A DNA stretch of 64,000 bases from Vanilla planifolia (taxonomy: Eukaryota > Streptophyta > Magnoliopsida > Asparagales > Orchidaceae), in NCBI GenBank assembly GCA_023846275.1, contig CM043872.1:13261170-13325169 (forward strand). Direction: 5' to 3'. Made by a program: the position numbers and the translations under genes. Shown piece by piece: positions 38,801 through 52,600 of this stretch; position 1 is the stretch's first letter; each line of letters opens with the position of its first letter. A model generated the notes under the pieces. The model was not told where the DNA came from. It made no database searches and was given only the letters and a program-made list of their open reading frames with translations.

Positions 38801-40640
38801 GGGGACTTTGTGTGAGGATTCAAATTTTATAATCTGCTCCTTGGTAGGCAAAGATAAATACTATCCAAGCTAGGTTTTAATGGGAATTTTGGTAATGCTG
38901 TAATTAACAAGAATCTTTGGTTGAGTTAAATTTGATATGTATGAATGGTCTCCATTGGTAACGTAGATCCTAAGGTTGATTATTGTGCATTGGATGTGCT
39001 TTGAATGTCTGTCTGGCAGTTAATTGAGAGGGTTTCCCATTTGGATAATGATCCTCTCTTATTTCTGTTCACGTTATGTATAAATCTAAACTGCCTATGA
39101 ATATAATTGTAATATTTATTCTGTTTATACCTAAGAATGCCATTTTAGGTATATATAAAGTTTGTTGTAGAACAATCTTATCATGATCATGAAGTGTTGA
39201 ACTTTTTATGAATATATTCAAGCATGCATGCACTTTAATATTGCATTCCTTGATTAAGAATGATGTTTCATAATCTGATCCTCCAATAGTTCCAGTAGGG
39301 AGAATTTGATGGGTATTTGTAAGATGGGGGCACTCGACAAGGGCTACGGGAGACTAATTGTAGTTGCACTCATCATCCTTGTTTATTTAGGAGATGCAAT
39401 TTTGATCTTGGATATTATTGACTTTCTTTGCCAATGTCATTACTGGTAAGGATCTGCAATATATTCAGAAGGACACTAAGAACCTTAATGATCTAGGTTT
39501 GTCTATACCACTTGATGGGATAATGATACATTCAAATGTGGATGGCGGTTGATGCTATGCAATGCTATTATGCGCTACATCTTTGTTTTTCATTAGAAGA
39601 TAAGCACCACAATGCTCACCTTTGACCAAATTGGTGAGCGGGTTCCATTGCTTCATAGCTTCTTGGATGCATTTGTGGGGTCTGTACAACTTGGCCAAAA
39701 GCATCCTGGGTAATGCTGTATATGATGCATAACCTTGTTCTATGGACAATGCATCCACTGGTAGTAAGTACATCCAGCTGCCATAATGCCTTTGGTGCAA
39801 GAGGTGCCATTGGCTTAAGAGGTTTACAACAACCATTTGTCAGCTGACTTTGCTTGAGCCTAGGAGTGAGCTGGATGTTCTTTCCCCATTGGCATAAGAG
39901 GTTCACAACAACCATTTGTCGGCCCACTTTGGTTGAGCCTAGGAGTGAGCTGGGTGTTCTTTCCCCATTGTGTCTTACAATTGGTGTTATCCCTTTTTGT
40001 GCCGTCAAGATTTTTTTTAATTGATAGTACAACTACCAAACTAAAATTCAGAAGTGGACACTTTGGTCATCTTATGACACCCCAATATGACTTTGTTATC
40101 TTAAGTTATTAGTCTATGTCATTTATTGCCATATCAAGCTAGAGTTGAACCATTAACTATGTACCAGTTACAAATGTGCAATTCCGAAGTGGTGAATTAT
40201 TTTGCTATCGTGCTAGTATTTAATATGGTTCCATGAGTTGTGGTTAACCAACAAGGGCCTAGATATAGTCTCCCACTTTTCTTTCTTTGTAATTGTTTGC
40301 TAAAGACCTTTTTCGTATTCACAGAGTTATTCCATTTGCCTGATTTGCCTTTAATGGATCACCCTTTAAAGACCATGTCCCATATACTTTATTGCATGCT
40401 TGACGCTGACAATTAAGCAACATAAACTTCATGCATTACTCTGATTATTGATGTTCTCTTTATTCTTCTTACCCTACTATTGCTAGTTTGTCATTATGCA
40501 ATATTCTTGAAGTTCACAAAACCATTAAAATTAATGTTTGTTATGCTTTTGTAAACACATCAGTTGGAACTTGGGAACATCTGCCATAGAATTTAGCTTT
40601 TTACTGATACTTGGCATATTGTGTCATTGTGCTTATATAG
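38801..40640. other. Rest of DGK intron 1
   Basis: Contains the 79-bp tandem duplication listed below and an antisense open frame of about 138 codons (40,032-39,616) that spans it. That frame has no known domain and owes part of its length to the duplication. The last 40 bases carry the T-rich approach to the acceptor. Confidence 0.45.
39810..39967 (+). repeat. 79-bp tandem duplication
   Basis: Units 39,810-39,888 and 39,889-39,967 share ACAACAACCATTTGTC and GAGCCTAGGAGTGAGCTGG with a few substitutions. Confidence 0.85.
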
Positions 40641-40653
40641 GTTAGGGAAAACG

Positions 40654-43600
40654 ATGGATGAACAACTGTTGAAGGAGTTTTATGTGCCCAAATATGTGCT
40701 TGTACCAGATTCAGCAGTTGAGGTCCTTCCACATGCACCAGCTTGTCCTGTAATTGTGTTCATTAATTCAAAGAGTGGTGGCCAGCTTGGTGGTGATTTG
40801 CTTCATACATACCGTGAACTTCTCAGTGAAGCACAGGTATGCATGTTCATTGAAGAAATGGTTTTTTTTTTTTTTTGGATATGCAGTAGCACCTTGCAAG
40901 GACTAACAATGTCCTTGCCTGGGATCACCATGATGTTATGTATAAGGTTATCAACTTCTACTTTTCAATATACAGCAGTAGCTCAATTTGCGGAGTCCCA
41001 TTTGATTTATCATTTATATATATGTTATATATGTGTAAAGAAATGTTTTTTTTATATGTACTGTCTTTTAATGTTTCGTAGCAAGGACGTGCAAATTGGT
41101 AGTGCATATGAAATTACAAAAACTGATGGCCAAACTCAGTAGGATTTCCTTTACAATATGAACTTGTAAACCAATAAAATAAAATTGTTAACTGAAAAGG
41201 ATCATATCCATATAACAATAGCTTGATGAGCAAACGTCTCTTGTTACCTGGAGTTCGACCAGTAAGTACAACATGACCTTTTCTGATTTCTTTAGGTATT
41301 TGACTTGGGGGAGGAGGGTCCTGACAAGGTCCTATACAGGATATATGCCAATCTGGAAAGACTCAAATCTAGCGGTGATATGGTTGCTGCTGAAATTGAA
41401 AATAGCCTGAGGTTAATTGTAAGTGAAATTTTGTGATATATTTATGAGGATAAAATATTTTTTTTCAGTTTGGTATTCTTCTCGTTTGGCTTGTAAACCT
41501 GATTAGGTTGCTGGTGGTGATGGCACGGCTAGTTGGCTGCTTGGAGTGGTTTGTGATCTTAAACTAAGTCGGCCACCTCCAGTGGCTACTGTGCCTTTAG
41601 GAACTGGGAACAACCTTCCTTATTCGTTTGGCTGGGTATGTCATTATTTTGTTTTTGTTCCTCCTCTTGGAGCATACATTTTGTTTGTGAAAGTGGCTGT
41701 TGTGTAGAATAACTTTTTGTTGCTACCTCTAGGCAAGCTTCCAACTTTTGTTTGTTGTACATATGTGGGAAAGTCCTCATCTTCCCTCAAAAAAAAAAAA
41801 AAAGATTTTCTTTTGTTTAAAGATAGGAATCTACAATGAATGTTTTTTGAACCTGATTGCATGCTTTAGTCATTGAACTTGTATACTTTGGACTACATAA
41901 AGAAATTTAACTTTCTATCAGATTGTTAGGAGTGGTTTATACTGATCCAATTTATCTTAAGGTACATTCTACAATTTTCAGGGTAAGAAGAATCCTGGTA
42001 CTGATCGTCATGCAGTAGAATATTTTCTGAATGAAGTGATGAAAGCTAGAGAAATGAAAATTGATAGGTGTGTTATGATTTCATACATTAACTTATGGTT
42101 GAATAATTTTTGAAGTTATTTCTTGGTCTCTTAACAATTTTGAAGTGACTAATTGTAAAAATTATGTTTGATTAGGGTTTTTTATCAAGCTGTCTTCATT
42201 TCCACTCAATTTGCTTGTTTAAAATCATTGCATTTGTGAGCCTTTTTACTTGTAAAATTATGTTGATTCCTTTCTAACCAAACGACTGATGGAATTTGTT
42301 GATTTATAAATATTAGTTATTATGTAACAAACAATTTAGTCTTAATGTTGTTGTTCCTGTGGCTTTGTATTCCTCCCATATAATTTCTCCGTAACTCCTG
42401 TTATATGCAGCTTGCTTTTTCATGCAACACTAATGGGAAAACAAGAAACTATAAGCTGATACAGATAACAAAACCCTTCTCTTAGATTACGATTCTATTG
42501 TTTCAGCTGGCATATAACCATGAGAATGCGAGCACCCAAAGAGGGCTCCTGTGATCCCATACCTCCTCTTGAGTTGCCACATTCTTTGCATGCATTTCAT
42601 CGTGTGTCACCAACAGACTCTCTTAATGTTGTAAGTCTCTCTTTCTCATTTTTGGACAGAAATGTATACCCTAAAAACTCTGTTGATATTTGATGTTATG
42701 AGAAGCTGTTACTCTTCTCAGAGTAAGTAAATAGGATCATGATATGTGTTTTTTCAATTTATGTAGTCATTTGATTTTGTTTATGTCAACCATTTCATCT
42801 TGGCCAAAGGCTCAAGGATTTTCTTACAAAAAGTGTGCAATAGTTAATTTCTGGCCATTGCTGATGCCCACCCCCACCCCCCCTTTTAACAATTTAATGA
42901 GTTTTTTCCTTTCTCGTCTCAGGAAGGTTATGACACATTTCGTGGAGGATTTTGGAACTACTTCAGCATGGGTAAGAGCTCTATTCTTAAACTATACAGG
43001 GAGTTGATAAGCAGCGGATGGCTTTTAAATTCATCACATTCTTTTCAGTTTGCATTTCTTTATAAATAAGCTCTTAGAAGAACTAGTAGCATGAATAATC
43101 TTTAATATTTTGATGTACTGTTTTTTTGTGGTTTGATGTTCTATGAGATGTTATGCTGTAAGTTATACAAAAAGGAAGTTGTCTTAATGGCATGTCGTAA
43201 TAGGATTATGTAATCTCAGAATCACCATTTACTGGTTTATTTAATTTAAATAGTTGTTTGAAGGACAATTAAATCTGGATGATGAGTTATCTTTGTGAGC
43301 TGTTCAACGAAGGTCATGATAACTGAATAGATGTAAAGGAGCTTATTAATTCAAATGAAAATTGAAATTTTTTATTTTATCTGCAAGTCCATAAAATGGA
43401 AGTAAAAAACTTTAAAGAAAATAAAATATAGAAAAACTATAGATTTAAATGTAATTGCTGTAGATGTGTAGGAATGTATAAGGGGTAATGCTCGCATGGT
43501 TAACCAAATTATACAATGTCATTTAAACCCCATCATATGATTTAAGTACATGAACTAAGGATATCTGAAATTTTGATAATTAGGGAAGCAAAATATAGTC

Positions 43601-46600
43601 TCACGAGAAATATTCTGGATGGCATTAAAAAAAAATTAAAAAATTGTACTTTGTAGCTACAGTGTGTATATGTTTGTGTCTTTATCTTTTTACATTAGTT
43701 ATGGAGGTTTCTATTGGTCAAATACAAAACAAAGTATTATAGTTTGCTTTTTTATTGATAGTGCATTTATAAATAAGATTACAAAGAGGATAAGTTAGAG
43801 TTGGACTAATAGACCAAGTATTGTTGTAGAAGTATAAATGACAAATATGAAATTCTTGATTATAAAATGTGGAAGAATTGGATGTTTGTTATCATGAGCC
43901 AGTGTTCCAAAATAATGAAAAAATTGATATGTGACATTAATAGAATCCAATAACGTTGGATGACACTGATGAGTGCTTTTAAAGTCAAGTTTTACAGGAC
44001 TATGATTAGATTAATAATGTTATATAAAACATTGGCTTGTAAACCAGAAGCATAAAAACAAAATGAGCATTATAGAAATGAGAGTATTGAATGGATGGGT
44101 AAATTTATCTTAAAGTATGTGATTAAAAATGAGTTATAGACTTATTTAAGCTAATTCTGGATGATTGACTTCAATGATTTTAACATATTAAATGAAAATT
44201 ATGTAATACTCTTATAAGGAGGAATGAATTGTTGGAATTCTTGCCAGTGAACCAGAAAAGAAAGGAAAAACAAAAGAAAAAACAAAAGGATTCTTTGAGA
44301 CTTGACATGATTCAATCTGAAAGAAGTGCTGTTAATTGGCCGAGTGTAATAGGGTAAGAGGATGCTTAGTCTATCCCACATGGTGATTCCAAGGATTATT
44401 GTTGTTGTAGTATTTGCAAGATATGATTGTGGTTTAGTTTGCTGGTGAGAACAGTGCATAATGGTAAAAAATGTACCCTTTATAAGGTTTAGATTTTTAT
44501 TGCTGCTCAAAAACCGTTGTTGTATGATCTCATCCTCTGGAATTTAATTGCACTTTTGCAGGAATGGACGCCCAAGTATCGTATGCATTTCATTCTGAGA
44601 GGAAGCTGCATCCTGAGAGGTTCAAGAACCAATTAGTTAATCAGGTTGTGCTTCAATGATTTCTGCTCATGATGCCTTACTACATTAGAGTTTCTCGACT
44701 TCTCTTCAAAGCTCATGATGGCTATATTTTTTATCTTCTATGACAGTTGAAAACAATTCTATCTGTATTGCATTACGATGCTATTTTGATAAGAATAGTC
44801 TGATTACCTTCCACCATAACCCAATATAACTATGAATGTCTAGAATGAAATTATTTTGGCACTAGCACAGTGCAAGCACATGCATGAACTATCCAACAAT
44901 ATGCGTATTGATCCTTATATTTTGCCATATTACAAAAAATTTCTCTTGAATTTTGTGACAAACAGCAATTGGATAACCAGATCAACTAGGAATAGGGTAA
45001 AATATTTGATGCACGATTGATGAAGTTTTCATATTTAACCATTACAGCACGAACATACGGTGGTTTGCTTATCTTTTGCTTTCTAAATAGAATTTTGTAA
45101 AATTTTTTTAATATACTGTTTTGGTGAAACTGATTTTGTTTTGTGATTCAGACTACATATGCTAAGCTTGGCTGCACACAAGGTTGGTTTTGTGCCTCCC
45201 TTTTCCATCCTACATCAAGGTAAAGTTCTTTGCTCTTATAATTTCTACTGGAGCTTTTCATCCGTTGTTTTCATCATAGGGTTTGAGTTTAGATGATGAC
45301 TGCATGCTAGATTTTGAACTTTCTGGCGTGTTAGCTGTTGTGATTGCATATTATCAAATGATTCAAAGTTTATTTTTTTTAATAAAAATAAAGATACCTT
45401 TTTTCATGGATCATGTTAATTGAAGTGCTGTCTAGGTCATGCTTTGAGAGGAAAGATAATCTATCTTAAATTCATGTTTTCTATATGACGAATAGAATCC
45501 TTGAAGAGAATACGTCAAATTATAATGCCATAAAAGCAAGTCAAGAAAAATTTATTCCTTTTGTTAGAAGCTATTGCCCACTGCGTTAATTGGTGAATCC
45601 CAAATGTCAACTTTTTTCATTATACTAACTGTCAGCTGCATGCAAATCTTGTTGTTCTTGCGAGGAAGCTATTACCTATTGCGTCTGCAGATGCTGTACT
45701 CAGATGGATTGGATATTTATAGACTAATTTTTGTGAGAAAAATGATTGCATGTTATTACAAAAGGTTGGAAAATAATGGTCAAAGCTTTTGGAGGCTTCT
45801 AATTGTTTCTTCCAATTGTTTCTTGAGAGATTGATTGGAATGCGACTTCAGCAAACCCCTTGAAGGGGTTGCTGCTGCTCCACTCAAAAGCAGCCCAAAG
45901 TCTGCTCAGGAAACAACTTGGAGGCTGGGCTAGGGCTGCTCAGAAGTTATCTCATCCAGATGTTAACAAGTCAAATCATCTAATGGTGGAGCAGACGTAT
46001 GACTAGCATGTCAAAAAATGCATCTTCATTATGGAACTCCAAACTTATAAGAAGAATAAATGAAGGAGAAAACATACAAGGAATAAAAGAACATGGAGAG
46101 TAAAAAAATGTGATATAGTCCTTAGGAAACTTAATCCAGAAAGAAGAGTCTTTCTACAACTTGGTCCTGCCTTCCCTGAGAAAGTGAGATGGTTCTCTGA
46201 GGGAATTGCAACCATCTATACATATCTTGCTTGCTTAAGAAAAAATCACTAAAATTCTCTCTTTTGGACATTTTGAGCCGTTCATTTGGCCTGATCTTAA
46301 GATGGTTTTACTCAAACCTAATTAATAAAGTTAGATCATCTCGTTGGGGTTTAGTGAGTCCTTCCTTGAACTTGTCCTTAAGTTCAAAAAATAAAGAAAT
46401 GGAACCAATAATAAGTGGTTTTACACGGTTGAGCTTATTTTATTGGTCTATTTGAGAATACTTGACCTCTTAAAACCATGCATCATATGCTACCTGTAAA
46501 ACTTAGACAGGGTGTCTTGGTCAATTTGGTTGACAAATTTTAAATTGGCTTTCGACCTTTTAGCCATTTTGCTAACCCTTAAAATTGCATAGAAGGTCCT

Positions 46601-49600
46601 TGGATTAACAATAATTTGCTAAAAGCCCCTCCTGTTCATAAATATCCAACTGCCCGTGCCTCAACCTTTAATTTACAAACATTCTTCCATTTTTAGTCAT
46701 TCAAACGTTCTTGACTTAGCCAAAGATAGGCACTTGTTTGATGGATTTTCTCAGCTGTAGTTGCTTGGTGCACATCTTATAGCTGCCCTTTTGTCAGTTT
46801 GATTCTTGGAGCAGTGATTGGCAATAGATTTTCAATTGATTTTCCTTTATCAATAAGATTGAAAACTACAAAGCATGAAAGAGTTACCCATGTGACATGT
46901 ATGCTTGATGATCGAAGCGTGAACACTTGTCATTTATGCATTGGTTCTGCATATTCCTACATAACCAATTCTAAAATAAATTCTATATTATCTTTTTTAT
47001 TCTAACTTTTACATGGAATGACTTTTATTTAAGGTTTGGTGATTTTCTTGACTTTGTTGATGGGAATTCACTTTTCTTCATTTTATTGTAGGAATATTGC
47101 CCAACTTGCCAAGGTGAAGATCATGAAGAAGCATGGCCAATGGGAAGAGCTTCACATACCACACAGGTGTTATCCTTTAGCAATAGCTTGATTTTTATTT
47201 ACATTCATGCTCTTTTTTGGTTGTTTATAAACTAATTTATGCTATGCAAATTGACAAGAAATACTCAATTTTATCGTTTGATTGGATTTAATTTGCGATC
47301 AACATGATTCTCTAGATTTTCAAAACTTATTAATTCAGGAATTTTTGTTGTGCATGCATGCTTGAAAAAAATGAACTTAAATCTTTCTGATTTATCTTCT
47401 CCAGTTGTTAATTTGGAGTTCGACAAAAAAAAGCACTTTCATTCAAACCAAATGAGCCTTTAGTATTTTTTGACACTAGGTACAAACTCTCGAGATCTTT
47501 ACTAAGCTAGTTGATAACCATAATGGTGCTAGACGGTTTTTGCAAATATTATGAGCAGCGTAAAAATTGACTTGAACACTTTAGGAAGAAAGAAAATGCA
47601 GAAGATAAACACTAGAAATCCAAAAAAAGATAACAAGCAAAACGTACTTGTCCAAGGCAATCTTACATACAAGGGGATCAAGAGTCACACAAAGATCATT
47701 TCATATGCTAGGCTCACAACCTCTTGAACGGTACAGAAATGGGGTACTCAAATAGAGGTTTTATAAACTAATATTGTGGTAAAGAAAATAACAAAGTAAA
47801 AGTCATACTGGCACAAATTGAAAGTATCAAAAATATTTGCTAAGCCTTGTTGGAAAAACAAAATAATGAAATAACTTGCTTGTAAAGACGATCTAACACT
47901 TATGAAAATAAAATAAAAAAGAGTATGGAAAAAGTGCCAATAAGAGAAAGTGAAAATCCAAGAAAACTTAAGCAGCGAAGTAAAAGGGGAAATGAAGTTG
48001 TGAAAGGAAACGACGAAATAAATAATTAGCAAAGTAAACGAAATTGTTAAGCGGCAGTGGCGGGAACACAATATTATAGAGTTGTACATAAACTGGCATA
48101 GTTTCTCACTACTTGGGCCTTGAACCCCTCCCAATATCAGAGCTCCAATGAATCAGTACGTTAGAGTTATCGCCTCAATCACCTTAGACCTTAACGAGAT
48201 GCAAAATTATACTTATTTAAAGATCACCATTTCAAAAGATAAGCCTCTTTTTTTTATCGTCTAAACACAAAAGATAATAAAAAAAATAAAAAGAAAAGCG
48301 GTATTTTTTTGTTTTTAAAATTTATTTACTAAAAAGTTGTTGCCAAATAACTTTTTGAAAAACTATATTTATAGTTTCTAAAAAATCTGTTTACTAAAAT
48401 GTTTTTCACAAAGCTGTGACTTAAGTTTGTGTCAAACAGCTTTATGAAAAGTTGTTGCTTTAGTCCAAAAGTTCTGCGATTAAAGTTATCACCAAACAAT
48501 TTTTGTAAAGTTGCCTTTCTAGTCATGCGTCAATTGAGTTCCCACAAGTCAAATCCGGGTCATCGGTCACAGAGTGGGTTAGTAGGTCCTCATGTCGTTG
48601 ACAATGTTGTGGGTTGGACTTGATGTCACATGTCATGGACCAGATCAACAGGTTGGCACAATGTCAATGGGTCGCGAGTCGGTGTCACAAGCGGGTTGGT
48701 GGGTCGATGTGCCATTGGTAGACGCTAGTTGGTGTGTGACGGAGCGAGTTGGTCAAAGTCAAGTTAGAATCACGAAGTGGGTTAACATGGCATTGTGGTT
48801 TGGAGTAAAGTTGGAGTGTTGCAAACTCTGTCAACAGGTGTGTGTGATGCGGTTGACCACTTGCAGGTTGCACAAACCCTAGATTCGAATTAGACTCGGA
48901 CCTGTTTGTCGAATTAATTCAACCAATTGTGGTCCAGGTTGGCTAGTTAATTCGATTTAAGCTAATGGAGGGCAAAGAAGCTAGCAAAACAAGCTTAATG
49001 AGCCATTTTTGTGCCTTTTTTTGCGTTTTCTTTGCGAATTTTTTAACCTACAATATAAGTTTAGGGCCTGTCTAGATTCTGCACATGAAAAGTAGACATC
49101 TTAATTGTTCGAAAGTATTAAATCATATCTTATTGGCTCCTAGGCGTTAGAAATTTTGAACGGTGTCCTTACCAATTATCCTATAATAAGAAAACTCATC
49201 TCAGATGAGTCAACTTCTCTAGATTGGCTCATAAGTCTCCAATGCGTCCTAGTTTTGTTATTGTAACTCTGTTGTGTTTCGAGTATCTTTGATGTTTGGT
49301 TAGCCTTTCCAATAACTAGATACAATTGTTTTATTGACCCTTGGCTGTGATATATTATTTGATGATAACAAATCATAAATCTTTTTAATAAATTTAAGTG
49401 AATTTTTAGATTTTATATAGTCAATATTGGCATTCATGAGAACTTAAAAAAGAAGAGTAAATATTCGATCTTATGAAGATCATCTTGGATAGAATAGCAA
49501 ACTACTAAGAAATACATTTTGATTTTAATTTAAGATGTTTCAATTTTATTTTGGTCAGAATATTAAGTTTAATTGAAAATTTTCTTACAAGATAAATAAA

Positions 49601-52600
49601 TTAAATTTTATTAAAATTAATTTTTAAAAAAAAATATTTAGGTTTTTAATATCTTTGATAATCTTATATTAATCATCTTAAGAAGTATTTTTATTTTGAT
49701 CATATCTTTGAAAAAAAAAATTTATTAACATATGTAAAAAGTACATTATAGTAATGACAGGTTCGAGAAATAGTGTACAAGTTTGGGTGATAAGTAATGG
49801 TAAGTCTGAGGGGTACTACATTATTAGTGGAAATAATATTGATACAATCACCACTATTTATGACAATCTTACAAATATTTTCTTCAAGTTTAACAAAGGT
49901 ATAGAAGATTTTTTTGTGCATCTTCATTTTTTATTAACATTAGGTTTGGTGAATGTATATCTTACAATTATAACAGGTTTAATGCCTTTGATAGTATTCT
50001 CTCCTTCCTTTTTAAAGTATTCATTGTATAAATTGGAATAAAAAATATATTCTTTGGTCTCTTCTTTCTCAAAGTTAAATTCCTCACATCTCTTCATCAT
50101 TATAGCTTATTTGTTATGTGGGGTATTGGGCTATCATATGACCTCTCTCTTCACATCGAAAACAAGTTATTTTAGATGTTCAATTAATTGGTTGATTGGG
50201 TTTTGTTGTGAGTTATGGGATTGGGCTTGAAGGGGGAAGTGCGGGTGGGCAACTAGTGGATGATTCGGGATTGGTGGGTTAGAAGGCCAGTTTAGGCGTT
50301 AGTTTAACTCTTTTAGTTGGGTAAAGCTTTTGGAGATGCTCAAAGTCAATAACAATCTTATAAGCCTCTTCTAAGATGCAAACATGACGTATAAAAAGCT
50401 TCCTTTGCTCATCTTCTTAGGCCTAGCTCATAATCGGGAGAGGGAGACCAAAGGGTCTTCATTGACACAGTGCAAATTGTATTCACCAAAATGATCAATA
50501 TACCCATTCATCAACTTTCTTCATTAGGTTAGGCATTGCTATTAGTCAAGTAATTGGTTCTTGTATGAGAGGAGTATGTATTTGTCTCTTAGAATTTTTT
50601 TAAACTCGTTTCAAGTTCCTATATGTGGCAATCCTCTTTGTTGATGGTAGGTGTATGTGGTTTCCACAAACAATTGAGTTGGCTCGGCCAACTTCATTCG
50701 AGAAAGCAATACTTTTCGTCCTTCACTAAACGATTGGAAGTAATGATCTAAGGTTGCTTCCCACTGTAACTAGACCATAGGATTTAAGATGCCTTAAAAA
50801 ATGAGAGTGTCACATTTTATGGATTTTATAAGCTTATCATCATAATTTTCCTAGTGTTGTCCCAAAAGGGGTAATTCATCCTAAGGGGTATTTGATTAAA
50901 TGGATTGATAATGTTAGGTTTAGAAAATTTAGGTTTATTTGGAGTTTGTTTTAGTTAAGTGATCCTGACTCCATATTCTTTTAGCTTGGCTTTCATGATT
51001 TTTAATCGAGTTAAGAGATCTTAGAGGGTCATTTGTGTTTGATTGATGTGTGGATGCTCCATATATGCTATACTAGATCTCATGCACATGTGCTTTACAA
51101 AAAAAGAAATAAAGCAACTCCCCTTGTCACTTTGTCCTCTTTTTCTTAATTAGGTGTCGGAAAACGAAAATGAAGATAATGTTTGGTTTAGATTTGTTTT
51201 GTCGTTAGTATTGCAAGCACTAGCAAACCAAGCTTTGATACTAGTTTGATGTCGAATGGATATCACTAATGTTATGAGTAGCATAGAAATTAACTTGCAT
51301 ACATTAGGAAAAAAGAAAATGTGAAAAATAAACATAAGAAACCCAAAAAATACAACAAGAATGAAGTAACTATCTAAGACAATATTAGCCAAAAGGGGCC
51401 ACACAGAGGTCACTTCGTATGCTACACCCACCTCTTCAGTAGTACAAAGACAGGGTACTCGGAATTAGGCTTAATAAACTGATGTTGTGATAAAGAAAAT
51501 AATGAAATACAGGTCACATGGGCATAAATTGAAAATATCAAAAGATTTTGCTAAGACTATAAGAAAACCAAAATAACAAAGTAACTTACTCATAAAGAAA
51601 ATCTAAACACTTAGGAAAAATGAATAAAAAGGAGTATTAGAAAGGTGATGATAAGTGAAAGTGAAAACTTAAAAAAACTTAAGTGGCGAAGTGAAATGGG
51701 AAATGGCATTGTGAAGGGAAACGACGAAGTAAATAATCGGCAAAGTAAAAGGAATGGTTAAGTGGTGCTAGTGGGAAGGCAATGTCGTAAAGTTATAGGT
51801 AAACTAACACAGTTTCTCACCACTTGGGCTTCACACCTTTCCTCTCAGTGTCGGAACCCCAACGAATCAACATGTCATGGTTTTTGTCTCAATCACCTTA
51901 GACCTCAACAAGATGCAAAGCAAAGTGATACTCATCAAAATATCCCGATTCTAAATGGTAAGTCTTCCTTTTTTTATAGAGAACCTAAGTACAAAAGACC
52001 AAATAAAAAATAAAAAAATTACAAAAATTATAGTTAAAACCTATTTTAGAAGTTGCATTTTTTGTTTTTGAAATCTTAAATCTTTTTACTGAAAAATTGT
52101 TGCCAAAGCTATAGCTAAAACCAATGTCAAACAGCTTTATAAAAAGTTGTTTTAGTTCAAAAGTTTTGTGGTCGAAGTTGTTGTCAGGCATTTTTTTGAG
52201 AAGCCGTGTTTTCGACTGTCAGTCGGGTTCGCGTAGGTCATCGCGGGTCGGATCCGGATCATTCGTCGCTGAGCGATTGGTGGGTTCACATGCCATTGAT
52301 AGTGTCGGGTTGGATCTAATGTCATTGATCGGGTAGGCGAGTTGGTGCAGCATCAGGCTGTAGTGGGTCGCCATGTCACTGAGCGGGTTGGCAGGTCGAT
52401 GTAGTCACGGGTTGGAGTCGAGTCAGTGCCGTGAAGTGTGTTGGCAGGTCAAAGTTGAGTCGACGTGTTGCAGACTCTGGTAGCCGGTCAACGGGGCGTG
52501 GCAGATCACTCGTAGGTCGCATGAACCCACAATTTGGATCGAACCTAGAAGATGCATTCACCAAACTAATAAGGCTGAACGTGGTTCAGGTCAATCGATC

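Larger units (their letters stand above)
31424..40640 (+). other. Predicted DGK intron 1 (9.2 kb)
   Basis: Runs from GTGAGT to the acceptor CTTATATAG. It contains two nested copia fossils (about 31,650-38,800), then AT-rich DNA with a 79-bp tandem duplication. No independent gene was recognised in it, although the distance is large enough that an unrelated short transcript cannot be excluded. Confidence 0.45.

Noticed and set aside
39616-40032. 138-codon antisense frame in DGK intron 1
   Set aside because: Built over a 79-bp tandem duplication; no domain and no conserved neighbour.
40621-40653. Start of the kinase upstream of ATG 40,654
   Set aside because: The extra codons run through the intron acceptor CTTATATAG and begin at a GTG, so they are not a real start.
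47748-48134. 128-codon hydrophobic frame on the minus strand
   Set aside because: Lies inside an LTR of the intron-10 element; its counterpart in the other LTR is not conserved as a protein.
49754-50041. 95-codon frame on the plus strand
   Set aside because: AT-rich internal DNA of the gag-only element, opposite to its coding strand; no domain.
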